A stretch of DNA of 64,000 nucleotides from Chlorobiota bacterium (GTDB lineage Bacteria; Bacteroidota; Ignavibacteria; OLB7), in the NCBI GenBank assembly GCA_016710285.1, contig JADJXR010000001.1, positions 1,302,001 to 1,366,000 of the forward strand, read 5' to 3'. The position numbers and the translations under genes are program-made. Shown here piece by piece: positions 1 through 8,722 of the stretch (position 1 is the first letter of the stretch; each line of letters begins with the position of its first letter). The notes under the pieces are model-generated. The model had not been told where the DNA came from. It ran no database searches and was given only the letters and a program-made list of their open reading frames with translations.

Positions 1-11
1 GCAAAGCCGAA

Positions 12-71
12 GCAATCGGCGGGGGGAATCGCCCCACCGATTGCAACGGGGAATAGCGCAGATTTTTTTTG
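12..71. other. Hairpin followed by a T-run, possible terminator of an upstream gene
   Basis: The 8-bp arms GCAATCGG (12-19) and CCGATTGC (37-44) are perfect inverted repeats, and an inner G-run/C-run pairing extends the stem. A run of eight T lies at 64-71, about 20 nt after the stem, which is too far for a textbook intrinsic terminator. It could end a gene left of the window. Confidence 0.25.
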
Positions 72-96
72 CGGATCACTCAGCCGCAAGCACGCA

Positions 97-2826
97 TCAC
101 CGCACCACCACCACCCGAATTCCGGCTGAGAGTTTCCCTGCCACCAGATGGCAGTAGTAGGTTCCGGCAGGAAGCCCCGAAGCGTCCCACAGTTGCTGAT
201 GCCGACCCGCCGGAAGCATACCGCCCGACAGACGTGCCACGGTTTGGCCCGTGACATCCTGGACAATCACCGTAACCTCCGCCGGCTGCGGCAAGCTGAA
301 GGAGAGCGTGGTAAGCCCCGACGTTGGCGACGGGTGGCAAGCCACCGCAAGAATTCGCGCGGCTGCGTCGGCATCAACGGCAAGTGGAGGTTCGGTGGTG
401 GTGTCGGTGTTGGCGTAGGCAGCCACGTAGCCTGCCGATTGGCCGCCGGCAGCGGTGAACGCGCCGCCAACCACCATCATCTTGTTCCCCTGCGTCAGGG
501 CAATTACCTCGTTGTTCACGCCGCTTCCCAATGCTTCCCAGAAGTTCCCCACGGTGTTGCGGCGGGCAATGTTTTGCACCACCGGGAAGGCACCGTCGCT
601 TCGCGAAGCGAACACACCACCAACGAACAAGCCATCGCTGTTGGCCAGCAATGCGTTGATGGTTCCGTTCAGCGTGTCAAGCTCGCCGCCGACCTGCGCC
701 CACGTTCCGTCCTGGGGGTTCCAGCGGTCAATGGCGGTTATCGGGTCGTCCAGCGTCTGCATCGTCACGGCGGTGAACAGGGCATTGCTGGTTGCGGCAA
801 TCGCGCCGATTTGCTCCACCACCCCTTGCCGCAGCGGGGTCCATGTTGTTCCATCAAATCGGGCAACGGCGTACTTGGTTCCTTCGGTGGTGGCGTAGCC
901 TCCGGTAACGTACAGATTGCCCGCAAGCGCGGTCATCCCTTCGGCAGTGAACTGCTCGAACAACTTCTGGATTCCTCCACCAGGAACGCTCCATGCCGAA
1001 CCATCCCACCGCACAACGCCAACGGCAGTGTCGCCGCCAACGGGAAGGATGAAGCTCCCCGCCACGTACAGGTTATTGCCAACCGTGGTGATTGCCCGCA
1101 CCAACCCGGGAATGCCATCGGCCACCGCTTCCCATTCCCCCGATGCCGGATTCCAGCGGGCGATGTGCGTTGCCGAAGTGATTCCGGCTTTCTCAAAATT
1201 TCCGCCGGCATAGATTTTTCCATCGCCCCCAATCGCAATCGCCGTCACCTGTCCGTCGGTTCCATTGTTGGCTCCGGTTCCCACCGGGGACCACGCGCCG
1301 GTGGCTTTGTTCCAGCGGGCGATGTTCCGCGCCGGCACGGTCCCCGCCGTCAGGAATCGCCCGCCAACGTACAGGTCATCGCCATCCACCGCCACGGCTT
1401 GCACGCTTGCGCCAAAGCCACCGTTTACCCCCGGGACCGCGCCGGTCCATGCGGTTCCGTTCCATTGGGCAAGGTAGCGCGCCTCGGTTGCGCCAGCGGT
1501 GACGAACTGGCCAACAGCATACAGGTTTGCGCCTTCGGCAGCCAGCGCCGTTGGGGTTCCGTCAACCCCTCCGTTCATGTTGTTCCATGCCGAGCCATTC
1601 CAGCGGGCAATGCCGTTTGCGGCCACCCCGCCAATGGTTTGGAAATCCCCGGCCACGTACAATCCTCCCCCCGCATAACTCACTGCCGTGATGTTTCCAT
1701 CGGGGCTGTTGCTGTTGTTCCCGCCAATTGGGGACCACTGCTTTGTTCCCACATCCCACACCGCAAGGCCGCTGGCATCGGCGGTTCCGGCTTGCAGGAA
1801 GTATCCACCCACGTAGAGTTTGCCCGCGTTCAAGGCTATGGCGGTTGCCTCGCCGTCGGTTCCGGCACCCAGCGAATCCCACGTGGAGTTTGCGCTGTTC
1901 CAGACCGCAAGGTTGTTCACCAGAAGCTCGCCCGCTGCGCCGATTGCGCCGGCAACGTACAGCACGCCACCGTTGGCAACCAGCGCGTTGACCGACCCTT
2001 CCACCCCATTGGTGATGGGGTCATCCCCAAGAGTGCTCCAAGCATTGGAGCCGCTGTTCCAACGGGCGATGGAGTTGGCATCCTTCCCGCCGGCCTGCAA
2101 GAAATATCCCCCCACATACAGGTCCTGGCCGCTAACGGCAAACGCGCGGACTTCGTCGAAGAAGGGTGTCCCGATTCCGTTGGCATCCCCTTCCCCCAAT
2201 CGCTTCCAGGTTCCGCCGCTCCAGCGGGCGATATTGTTCGCCGCAATCGTTCCTGCGGAATCGAACCGCCCGCCGGCCACCACTTCGTTCCCCATCATCG
2301 TAATTGCCAGCACCGGGCCGGTGATCCCTTCCCCCAGCGCGGACCAGTTTTTTGAGGTAGCGTTCCATCGGGCAATGTTCCGGGCCGGCTGGTCCCCGGC
2401 GCGGCTGAAACGCCCGCCCACATACACATCTTGCCCGCTGACGGCAACGGCAAACACCTGCGCAAGGTCCACGCTGGAGGTGCCAAACGGATTGCTCCAG
2501 CGTTCATCGCCCGGCACCATTGATAACTGCTGCTGCGGGTTGGGAAGATTGGCCGCGCCCTGGCCGCTGCGGATGAACCGCGGGTTCCCTTTTTCATCCA
2601 TCAGCAGTTCCCACCCGCGAGCATCGAAAACCCCGCGAGTGGTGTCGGTAAGGTTCAGATTTCCATCGGGGGTTAGCAGTTGTTCAATCGGCTGCGGCGT
2701 TGTGGCCGCCGGGTTGGGTTCCTGTGCCGCCGCCGGAGTTATGATCGCCAACCCAATCAGGGCCAATAGCAGTATGCCGCGGCAAAGCGGGTGGTTGGTG
2801 TGCAATCGGTTCATGGTATTGTTCAT
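97..2826 (-). CDS. Secreted propeller-like repeat protein with T9SS type A sorting domain
   Basis: About 909 residues. After an N-terminal signal peptide (hydrophobic core LLLALIGLAII, ending near AAAQ) the body is a run of units of about 45-55 residues. Each has the pattern VYVGGRF..AG...ARNIARWN......WSALG, as in kelch-like or delta-60-like propeller proteins. The last 80 or so residues form a T9SS type A sorting domain (HPSPTSG, VIVQDVTGQTV, GLPAGTYYCHL, ending RVVVVR). The protein is therefore probably exported and anchored or released at the surface; its ligand is unknown. I chose the ATG at 2826 over the upstream extension because the extension is not signal-peptide-like; the ATG at 2814 is also possible. 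No Shine-Dalgarno is visible. A TAnnTTTG promoter match lies upstream. It is divergent from the sugar dehydrogenase-like gene. Confidence 0.85.
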   Translation of the reverse strand: MNNTMNRLHTNHPLCRGILLLALIGLAIITPAAAQEPNPAATTPQPIEQLLTPDGNLNLTDTTRGVFDARGWELLMDEKGNPRFIRSGQGAANLPNPQQQLSMVPGDERWSNPFGTSSVDLAQVFAVAVSGQDVYVGGRFSRAGDQPARNIARWNATSKNWSALGEGITGPVLAITMMGNEVVAGGRFDSAGTIAANNIARWSGGTWKRLGEGDANGIGTPFFDEVRAFAVSGQDLYVGGYFLQAGGKDANSIARWNSGSNAWSTLGDDPITNGVEGSVNALVANGGVLYVAGAIGAAGELLVNNLAVWNSANSTWDSLGAGTDGEATAIALNAGKLYVGGYFLQAGTADASGLAVWDVGTKQWSPIGGNNSNSPDGNITAVSYAGGGLYVAGDFQTIGGVAANGIARWNGSAWNNMNGGVDGTPTALAAEGANLYAVGQFVTAGATEARYLAQWNGTAWTGAVPGVNGGFGASVQAVAVDGDDLYVGGRFLTAGTVPARNIARWNKATGAWSPVGTGANNGTDGQVTAIAIGGDGKIYAGGNFEKAGITSATHIARWNPASGEWEAVADGIPGLVRAITTVGNNLYVAGSFILPVGGDTAVGVVRWDGSAWSVPGGGIQKLFEQFTAEGMTALAGNLYVTGGYATTEGTKYAVARFDGTTWTPLRQGVVEQIGAIAATSNALFTAVTMQTLDDPITAIDRWNPQDGTWAQVGGELDTLNGTINALLANSDGLFVGGVFASRSDGAFPVVQNIARRNTVGNFWEALGSGVNNEVIALTQGNKMMVVGGAFTAAGGQSAGYVAAYANTDTTTEPPLAVDADAAARILAVACHPSPTSGLTTLSFSLPQPAEVTVIVQDVTGQTVARLSGGMLPAGRHQQLWDASGLPAGTYYCHLVAGKLSAGIRVVVVR

Positions 2827-2877
2827 GGAATAAGCGTAGCCGCCACGCATGGTTGTGCAAGTGATTTTTTGGAGCGC

Positions 2878-2885
2878 CAAAGGTA
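2878..2885 (-). promoter_or_regulatory. Bacteroidota-type -7 promoter element
   Basis: Read on the minus strand this is TACCTTTG, a perfect match to the Bacteroidota -7 consensus TAnnTTTG, 52 nt upstream of the ATG at 2826. No clear -33 TTTG box is seen at the usual distance. The assignment is inference from position and consensus. Confidence 0.4.
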
Positions 2886-3031
2886 CGCCAAGAACAGGGG
2901 ATGGGGCAAGCCATTGGCGCGGCATGGCCAAAACAGCGTTATTTCATTCGCCAAACTTCCTTACTTTGGGCAACCAAAATTCCCGTGGAAAACTCCCTGT
3001 ACCAACTGTTCAACCCGTGAACCAGAATCCG

Positions 3032-5194
3032 ATGAACTTGTTGATGAGCATTGCCGGAGGGCTGCTCCTCCTTGTTTCTGCATTGCTACTCTCCCCCGCC
3101 CAGCAATGCAACGCCCAAGCCAACGTTTCCACCCGTGAGGTTATCACCGGGCTGAATACTCCGTGGGAGATTATTTGGGGACCCGACAACTGGATTTGGA
3201 TGACCGAACGTGGCGGAACCATCAGCCGCGTGAACCCAGAGACCGGCGAGCGGGAGGAGTTGGTGAAGATCAACGACGTGTACCAAAGTGGCGAATCGGG
3301 ATTGCTGGGAATGGCCATGCACCCAAATTTTGCCGACTCCCCGTTTGTCTATGTTGCCTACACCTACTTGCAGCAAGGGGATATGTACGAGAAGCTGGTC
3401 CGCTACTTGTACAACGGTGGCACGTTGGTGAATGCCGAAATTCTTCTGCGCGGAATCCCCGCCAACACCACCCACGACGGCAGCCGAATTGTTATCACCC
3501 CCGACCGAAAATTATTTATGACCACCGGCGACGCGCAAAACCAGAGCGCGCCGCAAAACCGCAACACCCTAAACGGGAAAATCCTCCGATTAAATCTGAA
3601 CGGCTCCGTCCCGTTCGATAATCCATTTTATTCCAGCACCGAGCTTTCGCGGTTTGTGTGGAGCACCGGGCACCGGAACGCGCAGGGATTGTGGTGGGTA
3701 AATGGCATTCTCTATTCCAGCGAGCATGGTCCGGACAGCGACGATGAAATCAACATCATTGAACGTGCGGGAAATTACGGCTGGCCCGAGGTGAAAGGGT
3801 TCTGCGATAAACCGGACGAGTTCCAGTTTTGCGAGGACTCCATCAATGCCCAGCCGATCTACGCATGGACCCCAACGCTTGGCGTTTCCGGCATTGATTA
3901 TTACGCCAGCGATTCCATCCCCGAATGGAAATATCACCTTCTGGCAACAACGTTAAAGGAAGGGGATTTGCGGGTGTTGGAGTTAAGCAGCGACGGCAAA
4001 AAAATCCTTTCGCAGCAGATTTATTTCGATAACACGTTTGGCCGTCTGCGCGATTTGTGCATCGCCCCCGATGGCCGCGTTTTTGTGTGCACCAGCAACC
4101 GCGACGGTCGCGGAAATGTGCGCCAGGGGGACGACCGCATCGTTGAAATTAAAGGGAGCGGAAAATTAAGCGTGGCCATTGCCAAGCCAACAACCGACAG
4201 CACCCGCTACAAAGCCGGGCAGGAGATGACGGTGAGTTTTAGCATCGCGGGGAATTTTATTGAGAGCAATCAATTCATCGTGGAAATTTCCGATGCCAAA
4301 GGGGAGTTCTCATCGCCGCGAGCAATTCAGACGGTGGCGCAGAATATCGGCGGAAGCATCGCCACCTCGGTCCCTTGCGACCTTCCACACGGGAATTACC
4401 GCGTCCGAATTGCCTCCACCAGCCCCCAAGCCGTAAGCCCGCCAAGCGATTTCTTCCCCGTCTCCGAAAAACTAAAAATCATGTTTGTCAGCGCCGAAGA
4501 AATGATTCGGAATGCGGAGACGGTGCTGTGCGAAGGGGAATCCAAAACATTTACCGCGATCGGAGGGCACAGCCAATATCTCTGGTCCACCGGATCAACC
4601 AGTCCAAAAATCACCTTTACAAAAGCGGGGTTTTATACGCTGGTGGCCCGCGAAGCCGGGGGCTGCACCGACACCGCCACAATCTTAGTCACCGTTCGCC
4701 CCAAGCCCACCAAGCCAACCATAACCCGCAACGGGAATGTGATGGTGGTTTCGGCAGCCAATGGCGGCTATCAGTGGCTGCTGAATGGCGAGCCGATCCC
4801 CACGGCCACCGGCCAGGTCTATATCGCCACCCGCAAAGGGATTTATTCGGCGATGGTGTTTAACGAGTTCGGGTGCGGGACCCCCTCGGACCCGATCCAG
4901 ATTCTTATCAACAGCGTTGAACCAACCAACGGCGACCAGGGCTACACGCTGGTGGCCGAGCAGCGCAACCAAGAAATCGTGGCAACGCTGCGTGGCCCTG
5001 AGTTTCCGCAAACGGCCACAGCAACCATCACCGCCGTTGACGGGCGGACACTCCATTCTTTTGTTTGGCCGCTGCAAGGAAGCGGTCCGAACCACCGAAG
5101 CATTCCAACAGAGGGAATGGCCTCGGGGCGGTATTTCCTGACGGTTCAGGTAGGCCACACGGTGCTGACCCAGCCGTTTGTTGTTGAACGGTAA
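3032..5194 (+). CDS. Glucose/sorbosone dehydrogenase-like propeller protein with T9SS sorting domain
   Basis: About 720 residues. The signal peptide is MNLLMSIAGGLLLLVSALLL. Residues of about 35-390 match the PQQ-dependent aldose sugar dehydrogenase (GSDH) propeller family: GLNTPWEIIWGPD, WMTERGG, GLLGMAMHPNF, THDGSRI, GKILRLNLNG, STGHRNAQGL, SSEHGPDSDDEIN and RAGNYGWPEV are family hallmarks, including the catalytic His region. These enzymes oxidise sugars in the periplasm or outside the cell using PQQ; activity here is inferred. A middle Ig/PKD-like region (CEGESKTFTAIGG) and a C-terminal sorting domain follow. I took the ATG at 3032 because it opens the signal peptide; the upstream extension is not signal-like. 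A near-consensus promoter TTACTTTG lies at 2961-2968. The Ste24 gene follows after 26 bp, suggesting co-transcription. Confidence 0.88.
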   Translation: MNLLMSIAGGLLLLVSALLLSPAQQCNAQANVSTREVITGLNTPWEIIWGPDNWIWMTERGGTISRVNPETGEREELVKINDVYQSGESGLLGMAMHPNFADSPFVYVAYTYLQQGDMYEKLVRYLYNGGTLVNAEILLRGIPANTTHDGSRIVITPDRKLFMTTGDAQNQSAPQNRNTLNGKILRLNLNGSVPFDNPFYSSTELSRFVWSTGHRNAQGLWWVNGILYSSEHGPDSDDEINIIERAGNYGWPEVKGFCDKPDEFQFCEDSINAQPIYAWTPTLGVSGIDYYASDSIPEWKYHLLATTLKEGDLRVLELSSDGKKILSQQIYFDNTFGRLRDLCIAPDGRVFVCTSNRDGRGNVRQGDDRIVEIKGSGKLSVAIAKPTTDSTRYKAGQEMTVSFSIAGNFIESNQFIVEISDAKGEFSSPRAIQTVAQNIGGSIATSVPCDLPHGNYRVRIASTSPQAVSPPSDFFPVSEKLKIMFVSAEEMIRNAETVLCEGESKTFTAIGGHSQYLWSTGSTSPKITFTKAGFYTLVAREAGGCTDTATILVTVRPKPTKPTITRNGNVMVVSAANGGYQWLLNGEPIPTATGQVYIATRKGIYSAMVFNEFGCGTPSDPIQILINSVEPTNGDQGYTLVAEQRNQEIVATLRGPEFPQTATATITAVDGRTLHSFVWPLQGSGPNHRSIPTEGMASGRYFLTVQVGHTVLTQPFVVER

Positions 5195-5220
5195 GAGCCA
5201 ACCCAATTGCTGATGCTTCC

Positions 5221-6459
5221 ATGAACATCTACGCCATTATTATCCTGTCGGCACTGCTGGTCCAGTATGCTTTGGACCTGATTGCCAACGTGCTGAATCT
5301 GCGGGCGTTGCGCCCAGAGTTGCCAGAAGAATTTATCGGGGTCTATGATGCCGAGGCCTATCGCCGATCGCAAGAATACACCCGTGCGCAAACCACGTTT
5401 GGGTTTATCGCCAACGGGTTCGATCTGCTGCTGACGCTCGGCTTCTGGTTTGCCGGGGGGTTCAATTATCTGGACAAGATTGTGCGTGGCTGGGAGCTTG
5501 GAGCCGTTTGGACCGGCGTGGCCTACATCGGGATACTGCTGTTGGCGCAGACCCTTATCTCGATCCCCTTCTCCATCTACCACACGTTTGTTCTGGAGGA
5601 ACGGTTTGGCTTCAACCGCACCACCCCCGCCACCTTCGCCAGCGACCGCCTGAAGGGATTGCTGCTTGGCGGGCTGATAGGAATCCCAGCATTGGCCGGG
5701 ATTATCTACCTGTTCGATGTTGTGGGACCAATGGCTTGGCTGTACGGCTGGGGGGCGGCAACGGCGTTTATCCTGCTGCTGCAACTGATTGCCCCGGCAT
5801 GGATTATGCCGCTGTTTATGAAGTTCCAACCGTTGGAGAATGCGGAGCTACAGGACCGGCTGCTGGGCTATGCCCAAAAGGTCAATTTCCCATTGGCGAA
5901 CATCTTCGTCACCGATGGATCCCGCCGCTCCAGCAAAGCCAACGCATTCTTCACCGGAATCGGGCGGAACCGCCGCATCGCGTTGTTCGACACCTTGCTG
6001 GAGAACCACACCGTGCCGGAGCTTGAAGCAGTGGTTGCCCACGAAGTTGGCCACTACAAGCTGCGCCACATCACCAAAGGGATGGTGGTAAGCGTGCTTC
6101 ATATCGGGGCGTTCTTCTTGCTCCTTTCGGCGGTGCTGGATAACCGCGGGCTGTTCGACGCATTCTTCATGGAGCAGACCTCGATCCACGCCGGGTTGAT
6201 CTTTTTTGCGATGCTGATTGCCCCGCTAGAGTTCGCCCTGGGGGTTGTGATGAAACGGCTATCCTGCCGCCACGAATTCCAAGCCGACCACTACGCCGCA
6301 ACCACCACCGGAAGCAGTGCGCCGATGATCGAGGCACTGAAAAAACTTAGCCGCACAACGCTCAGCAACCTAACGCCCCACCCGCTGCTGGTGGTGCTTT
6401 CCTACGACCACCCCCCAATGCTGGAACGGATTCGGGCACTGCGGGCAATCAAGCTGTAA
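5221..6459 (+). CDS. M48 family (Ste24/CAAX prenyl protease 1-like) membrane metallopeptidase
   Basis: 412 residues, the usual Ste24 length. Several transmembrane segments lie at about 1-25, 62-80, 98-120, 147-167, 175-200, 288-308 and 322-342. The zinc motif HEVGH is at 274-278, and the third ligand lies in CRHEFQADHYA (about 350-359). The N-terminal domain with VYDAEAYRRSQEYTRAQ and YHTFVLEERFGFNR is typical of Ste24 rather than HtpX. Bacterial homologues are intramembrane or inner-membrane proteases proposed to act in protein quality control, since prenylation is absent. The gene starts 26 bp after the sugar dehydrogenase-like gene and ends at a strong bidirectional hairpin. Confidence 0.9.
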   Translation: MNIYAIIILSALLVQYALDLIANVLNLRALRPELPEEFIGVYDAEAYRRSQEYTRAQTTFGFIANGFDLLLTLGFWFAGGFNYLDKIVRGWELGAVWTGVAYIGILLLAQTLISIPFSIYHTFVLEERFGFNRTTPATFASDRLKGLLLGGLIGIPALAGIIYLFDVVGPMAWLYGWGAATAFILLLQLIAPAWIMPLFMKFQPLENAELQDRLLGYAQKVNFPLANIFVTDGSRRSSKANAFFTGIGRNRRIALFDTLLENHTVPELEAVVAHEVGHYKLRHITKGMVVSVLHIGAFFLLLSAVLDNRGLFDAFFMEQTSIHAGLIFFAMLIAPLEFALGVVMKRLSCRHEFQADHYAATTTGSSAPMIEALKKLSRTTLSNLTPHPLLVVLSYDHPPMLERIRALRAIKL

Positions 6460-6491
6460 AAGGTGAGATGCCGTGGGGTGGAAGAAAAAAG

Positions 6492-6525
6492 AACGGGGGA
6501 AGCCTGATCGCAGGCTTCCCCCGTT
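6492..6525. terminator. Bidirectional intrinsic terminator between convergent genes
   Basis: A perfect 15-bp stem (AACGGGGGAAGCCTG / CAGGCTTCCCCCGTT) encloses an ATCG tetraloop. On the minus strand it is followed by CTTTTTTC, so it best fits the nucleotidyltransferase-fold gene ending at 6572. It also lies 33 bp past the Ste24 stop. Confidence 0.75.
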
Positions 6526-6571
6526 TCGCATGACATTCGCCGCAGCATCCCGCCCCCCGCTCCGCTCCGGT

Positions 6572-7360
6572 TTATCCGCCCACCTCCATCTGTTCCATCA
6601 ATTCCAGAAACCATTGCTCCCCTTCCTGCTGCCGTTGGCGGATTTCGTCGGGGCTGGCAACGTAGAAGAATCGTTCCAGCCGCTTGCCAATCGCTGCGGG
6701 AAGATCATGTTGGATATACCGCGTGTGGAAGTTGTGCCGCTGCGGGCAATGGATAATCCGAAGCAACTCCACCAACGGGCGCACCACCCAGCTGTGGTAG
6801 AACGCAACGGCCTCAATCGCATTCCCCCGGTTCAGCTCCTTCAGGACCAGCGGCTGGAACAGGATGAAGTTTTGGCGCATCTGCGGAAGCCGCGCAAGCA
6901 ACGTTTGCCGGTGCAATTCGGAATCGAACGGAGCCGGCGTTGCCACCCCCGATTTATCGAAATGGACCACCGCAACGCCATGGATTTCTTGCCGCAGGAA
7001 CAGCTGGCGGGCGGCGGTTTGGGTGTGGCGGCTGATGCTAAGATCAATCAGCAAAAACGGGCTGGCGTTGGCAAGCCGGTAGAACGCCTGCGAATGCCCG
7101 TGCCACGTTGGGTCCGGAAGCCGGAACCGGATTTCAATCGGCGACAGGCTTGCCAAAGCGTGCTCAACTTCGGCGAAAGCATCCTCAACATGGTCGTCGT
7201 CAACGTCGAATTGCAGGTCAATATCGGACCACTGGTCAACGCGGTCGAAGGCAATCGCCCCCGCTTCCCACATCGCGTGGACGTAGGGGAGCGGTTCCAA
7301 CCGCTGGCGCAGGGCTTGAAGAATTTCTTGGCGAGTGAGAAAAGAAGAAGGGTCCATCAT
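6572..7360 (-). CDS. Nucleotidyltransferase-fold domain protein
   Basis: About 262 residues. The N-terminal segment has EAGAIAFDRVDQWSDIDLQF, which resembles the NTP-transferase signature of a small residue pair followed by DxD (WSDIDLQF, about residues 43-50). More acidic residues (DVDDDHVEDAF) follow. The C-terminal part is helical (HSWVVRPLVELLRI), as in aminoglycoside or other minimal nucleotidyltransferases. Substrate and partner are unknown. I took the ATG at 7360, or 7357 next to it, because the longer reading frame runs back into hairpin repeats and is not protein-like. It has no close operon partner; the hairpin repeat region lies directly upstream, so its promoter must be within or beside the repeats. 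Confidence 0.72.
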   Translation of the reverse strand: MMDPSSFLTRQEILQALRQRLEPLPYVHAMWEAGAIAFDRVDQWSDIDLQFDVDDDHVEDAFAEVEHALASLSPIEIRFRLPDPTWHGHSQAFYRLANASPFLLIDLSISRHTQTAARQLFLRQEIHGVAVVHFDKSGVATPAPFDSELHRQTLLARLPQMRQNFILFQPLVLKELNRGNAIEAVAFYHSWVVRPLVELLRIIHCPQRHNFHTRYIQHDLPAAIGKRLERFFYVASPDEIRQRQQEGEQWFLELMEQMEVGG

Positions 7361-7514
7361 GGTTGATCGGTTTGTTCTGGTGAGCGGCTCCCATCCCGCA
7401 TATGCCGCCGCCCGAACGGAGGGATGGTGGGAGAGTTGCAGCGGCGCAATGCAAGAGGGGGATATGGATATATGGTTCGTGCGGGGTCGGGATGAGAGTG
7501 GGGGTGCGGTTTTC

Positions 7515-8610
7515 GGAACCCGAAGGGTTCCAATGTTTATAGACCGATCAGCCAACAAATCAAGGGTTCCGACCCCGAAGGGATCCAATGTTTATAGCTA
7601 CAGGACACATCTACCTTATCCCCGACCCCGAAGGGGTCCAATGTTTATAGCTACAGGACACACTCACATTATCCCCGACCCCGAAGGGGTCCTATGTTTA
7701 TAGCTACAGGACACACCCACCTTATCCCCGACCCCGAAGGGGTCCTATGTTTATAGCTACAGGACACACCCGCATTATCCCCGACCCCGAAGGGGGCCTA
7801 TGTTTATAGCTACAGGACACACCCGCATTATCCCCGACCCCGAAGGGGTCCTATGTTTATAGCTACAGGACACACCCACCTTATCCCCGACCCCGAAGGG
7901 GTCGTATGGCCATCCACACCGCCCATAGATAAACATGCGACCCCTTCGGGGTCGGATGGCGATGATGGGGGCATGCGGGGCTAGAAACATGTGACCCCTT
8001 CGGGGTCGGGAATCGGTTGTGGGGGCGCGCCGGGCTAGAAATATGCGACCCCTTCGGGGTCGGATGACGATGATGGGCGCGTGGGCCCGGGTTCCGGAAC
8101 CTGAAGGGTTCCAATGTTTATAGATAGGAGATGACCCCCCATTGATCCCCGCCCCCGAAGGGGTCCTATGGCCATACCCACCGCCCATGGATAAATATGC
8201 GACCCCTTCGGGGTCGGATGGCGATGATGGGGGCATGCGGGGCTAGAAACATGTGACCCCTTCGGGGTCGGGAATCGGTTGGTTCGGGGAATCCGGGGCG
8301 TGTGAATTTGCGCCCCCTTCGGGGTCGGATGGCGATGATGGGGGGGGCACACGGAGCTATAAACATATGACCCCTTCGGGGTCGGGATGCCGATGATGGG
8401 CGCATCGGTTCGGGTTCCGGAACCTGAAGGGTTCCAATGTTTATAGACCCATCATCCAACACACCAGGGGTTCGACCCCGAAGGGGTCGTATATCTATCC
8501 ACACCGCCCGTGGATAAATATGCGACCCCTTCAGGGTCGAAGATCAATCGCGGGGGGGTGCGCGCGGGGCTAGAAACATATGACCCCTTCGGGGTCGGGA
8601 TGCCGATGAT
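7515..8610. repeat. REP-like hairpin repeat region A (non-coding)
   Basis: About 1.1 kb with no credible gene. It is built from short hairpins of the type GACCCCGAAGGGGTC, mostly next to a box such as ATGTTTATAG or its complement. The stems vary: GGAACCCGAAGGGTTCC at 7515, GACCCC/GGGATC with one mismatch near 7571, and GGAACCTGAAGGGTTCC near 8096 and 8415. Up to about 7905 the units lie in one orientation. From about 7920 most are inverted (GACCCCTTCGGGGTC), with a block of about 260 bp present twice (from 7907 and 8168). Reading frames through it give repeated PDPEGV or RPRRGR peptides and are artefacts. The family is the same as region B at 13.6-14.9 kb. Confidence 0.9.
7588..7905 (+). repeat. 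Six tandem copies of a 53-bp hairpin unit
   Basis: Units start at the ATG of ATGTTTATAGCTACAGGACA at 7588, 7641, 7694, 7747, 7800 and 7853, exactly 53 bp apart. Each ends in a GACCCCGAAGGGGTC hairpin (GACCCCGAAGGGGGCC in the fifth interval). Units are almost identical and have no unique spacers. Confidence 0.95.
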
Positions 8611-8722
8611 GGGTGCTTCGCCGACGTAGGGAAATAGTCCACGCAGAAAAGCCGTGCGATTCCCCGCGCCACTTCCGTATCTTTCCGGCAAGTGATTTCC
8701 GTTTTAACCTACTCCGATTACT

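Noticed and set aside
148..2355. 735-codon frame on the plus strand
   Set aside because: It is antisense to the T9SS propeller gene; the protein is rich in Arg, His and Gly with no domain, a typical GC-rich shadow.
7515..8610. CRISPR array
   Set aside because: Units are 53-bp tandem copies that are alike along their whole length; there are no unique spacers and no cas genes nearby.
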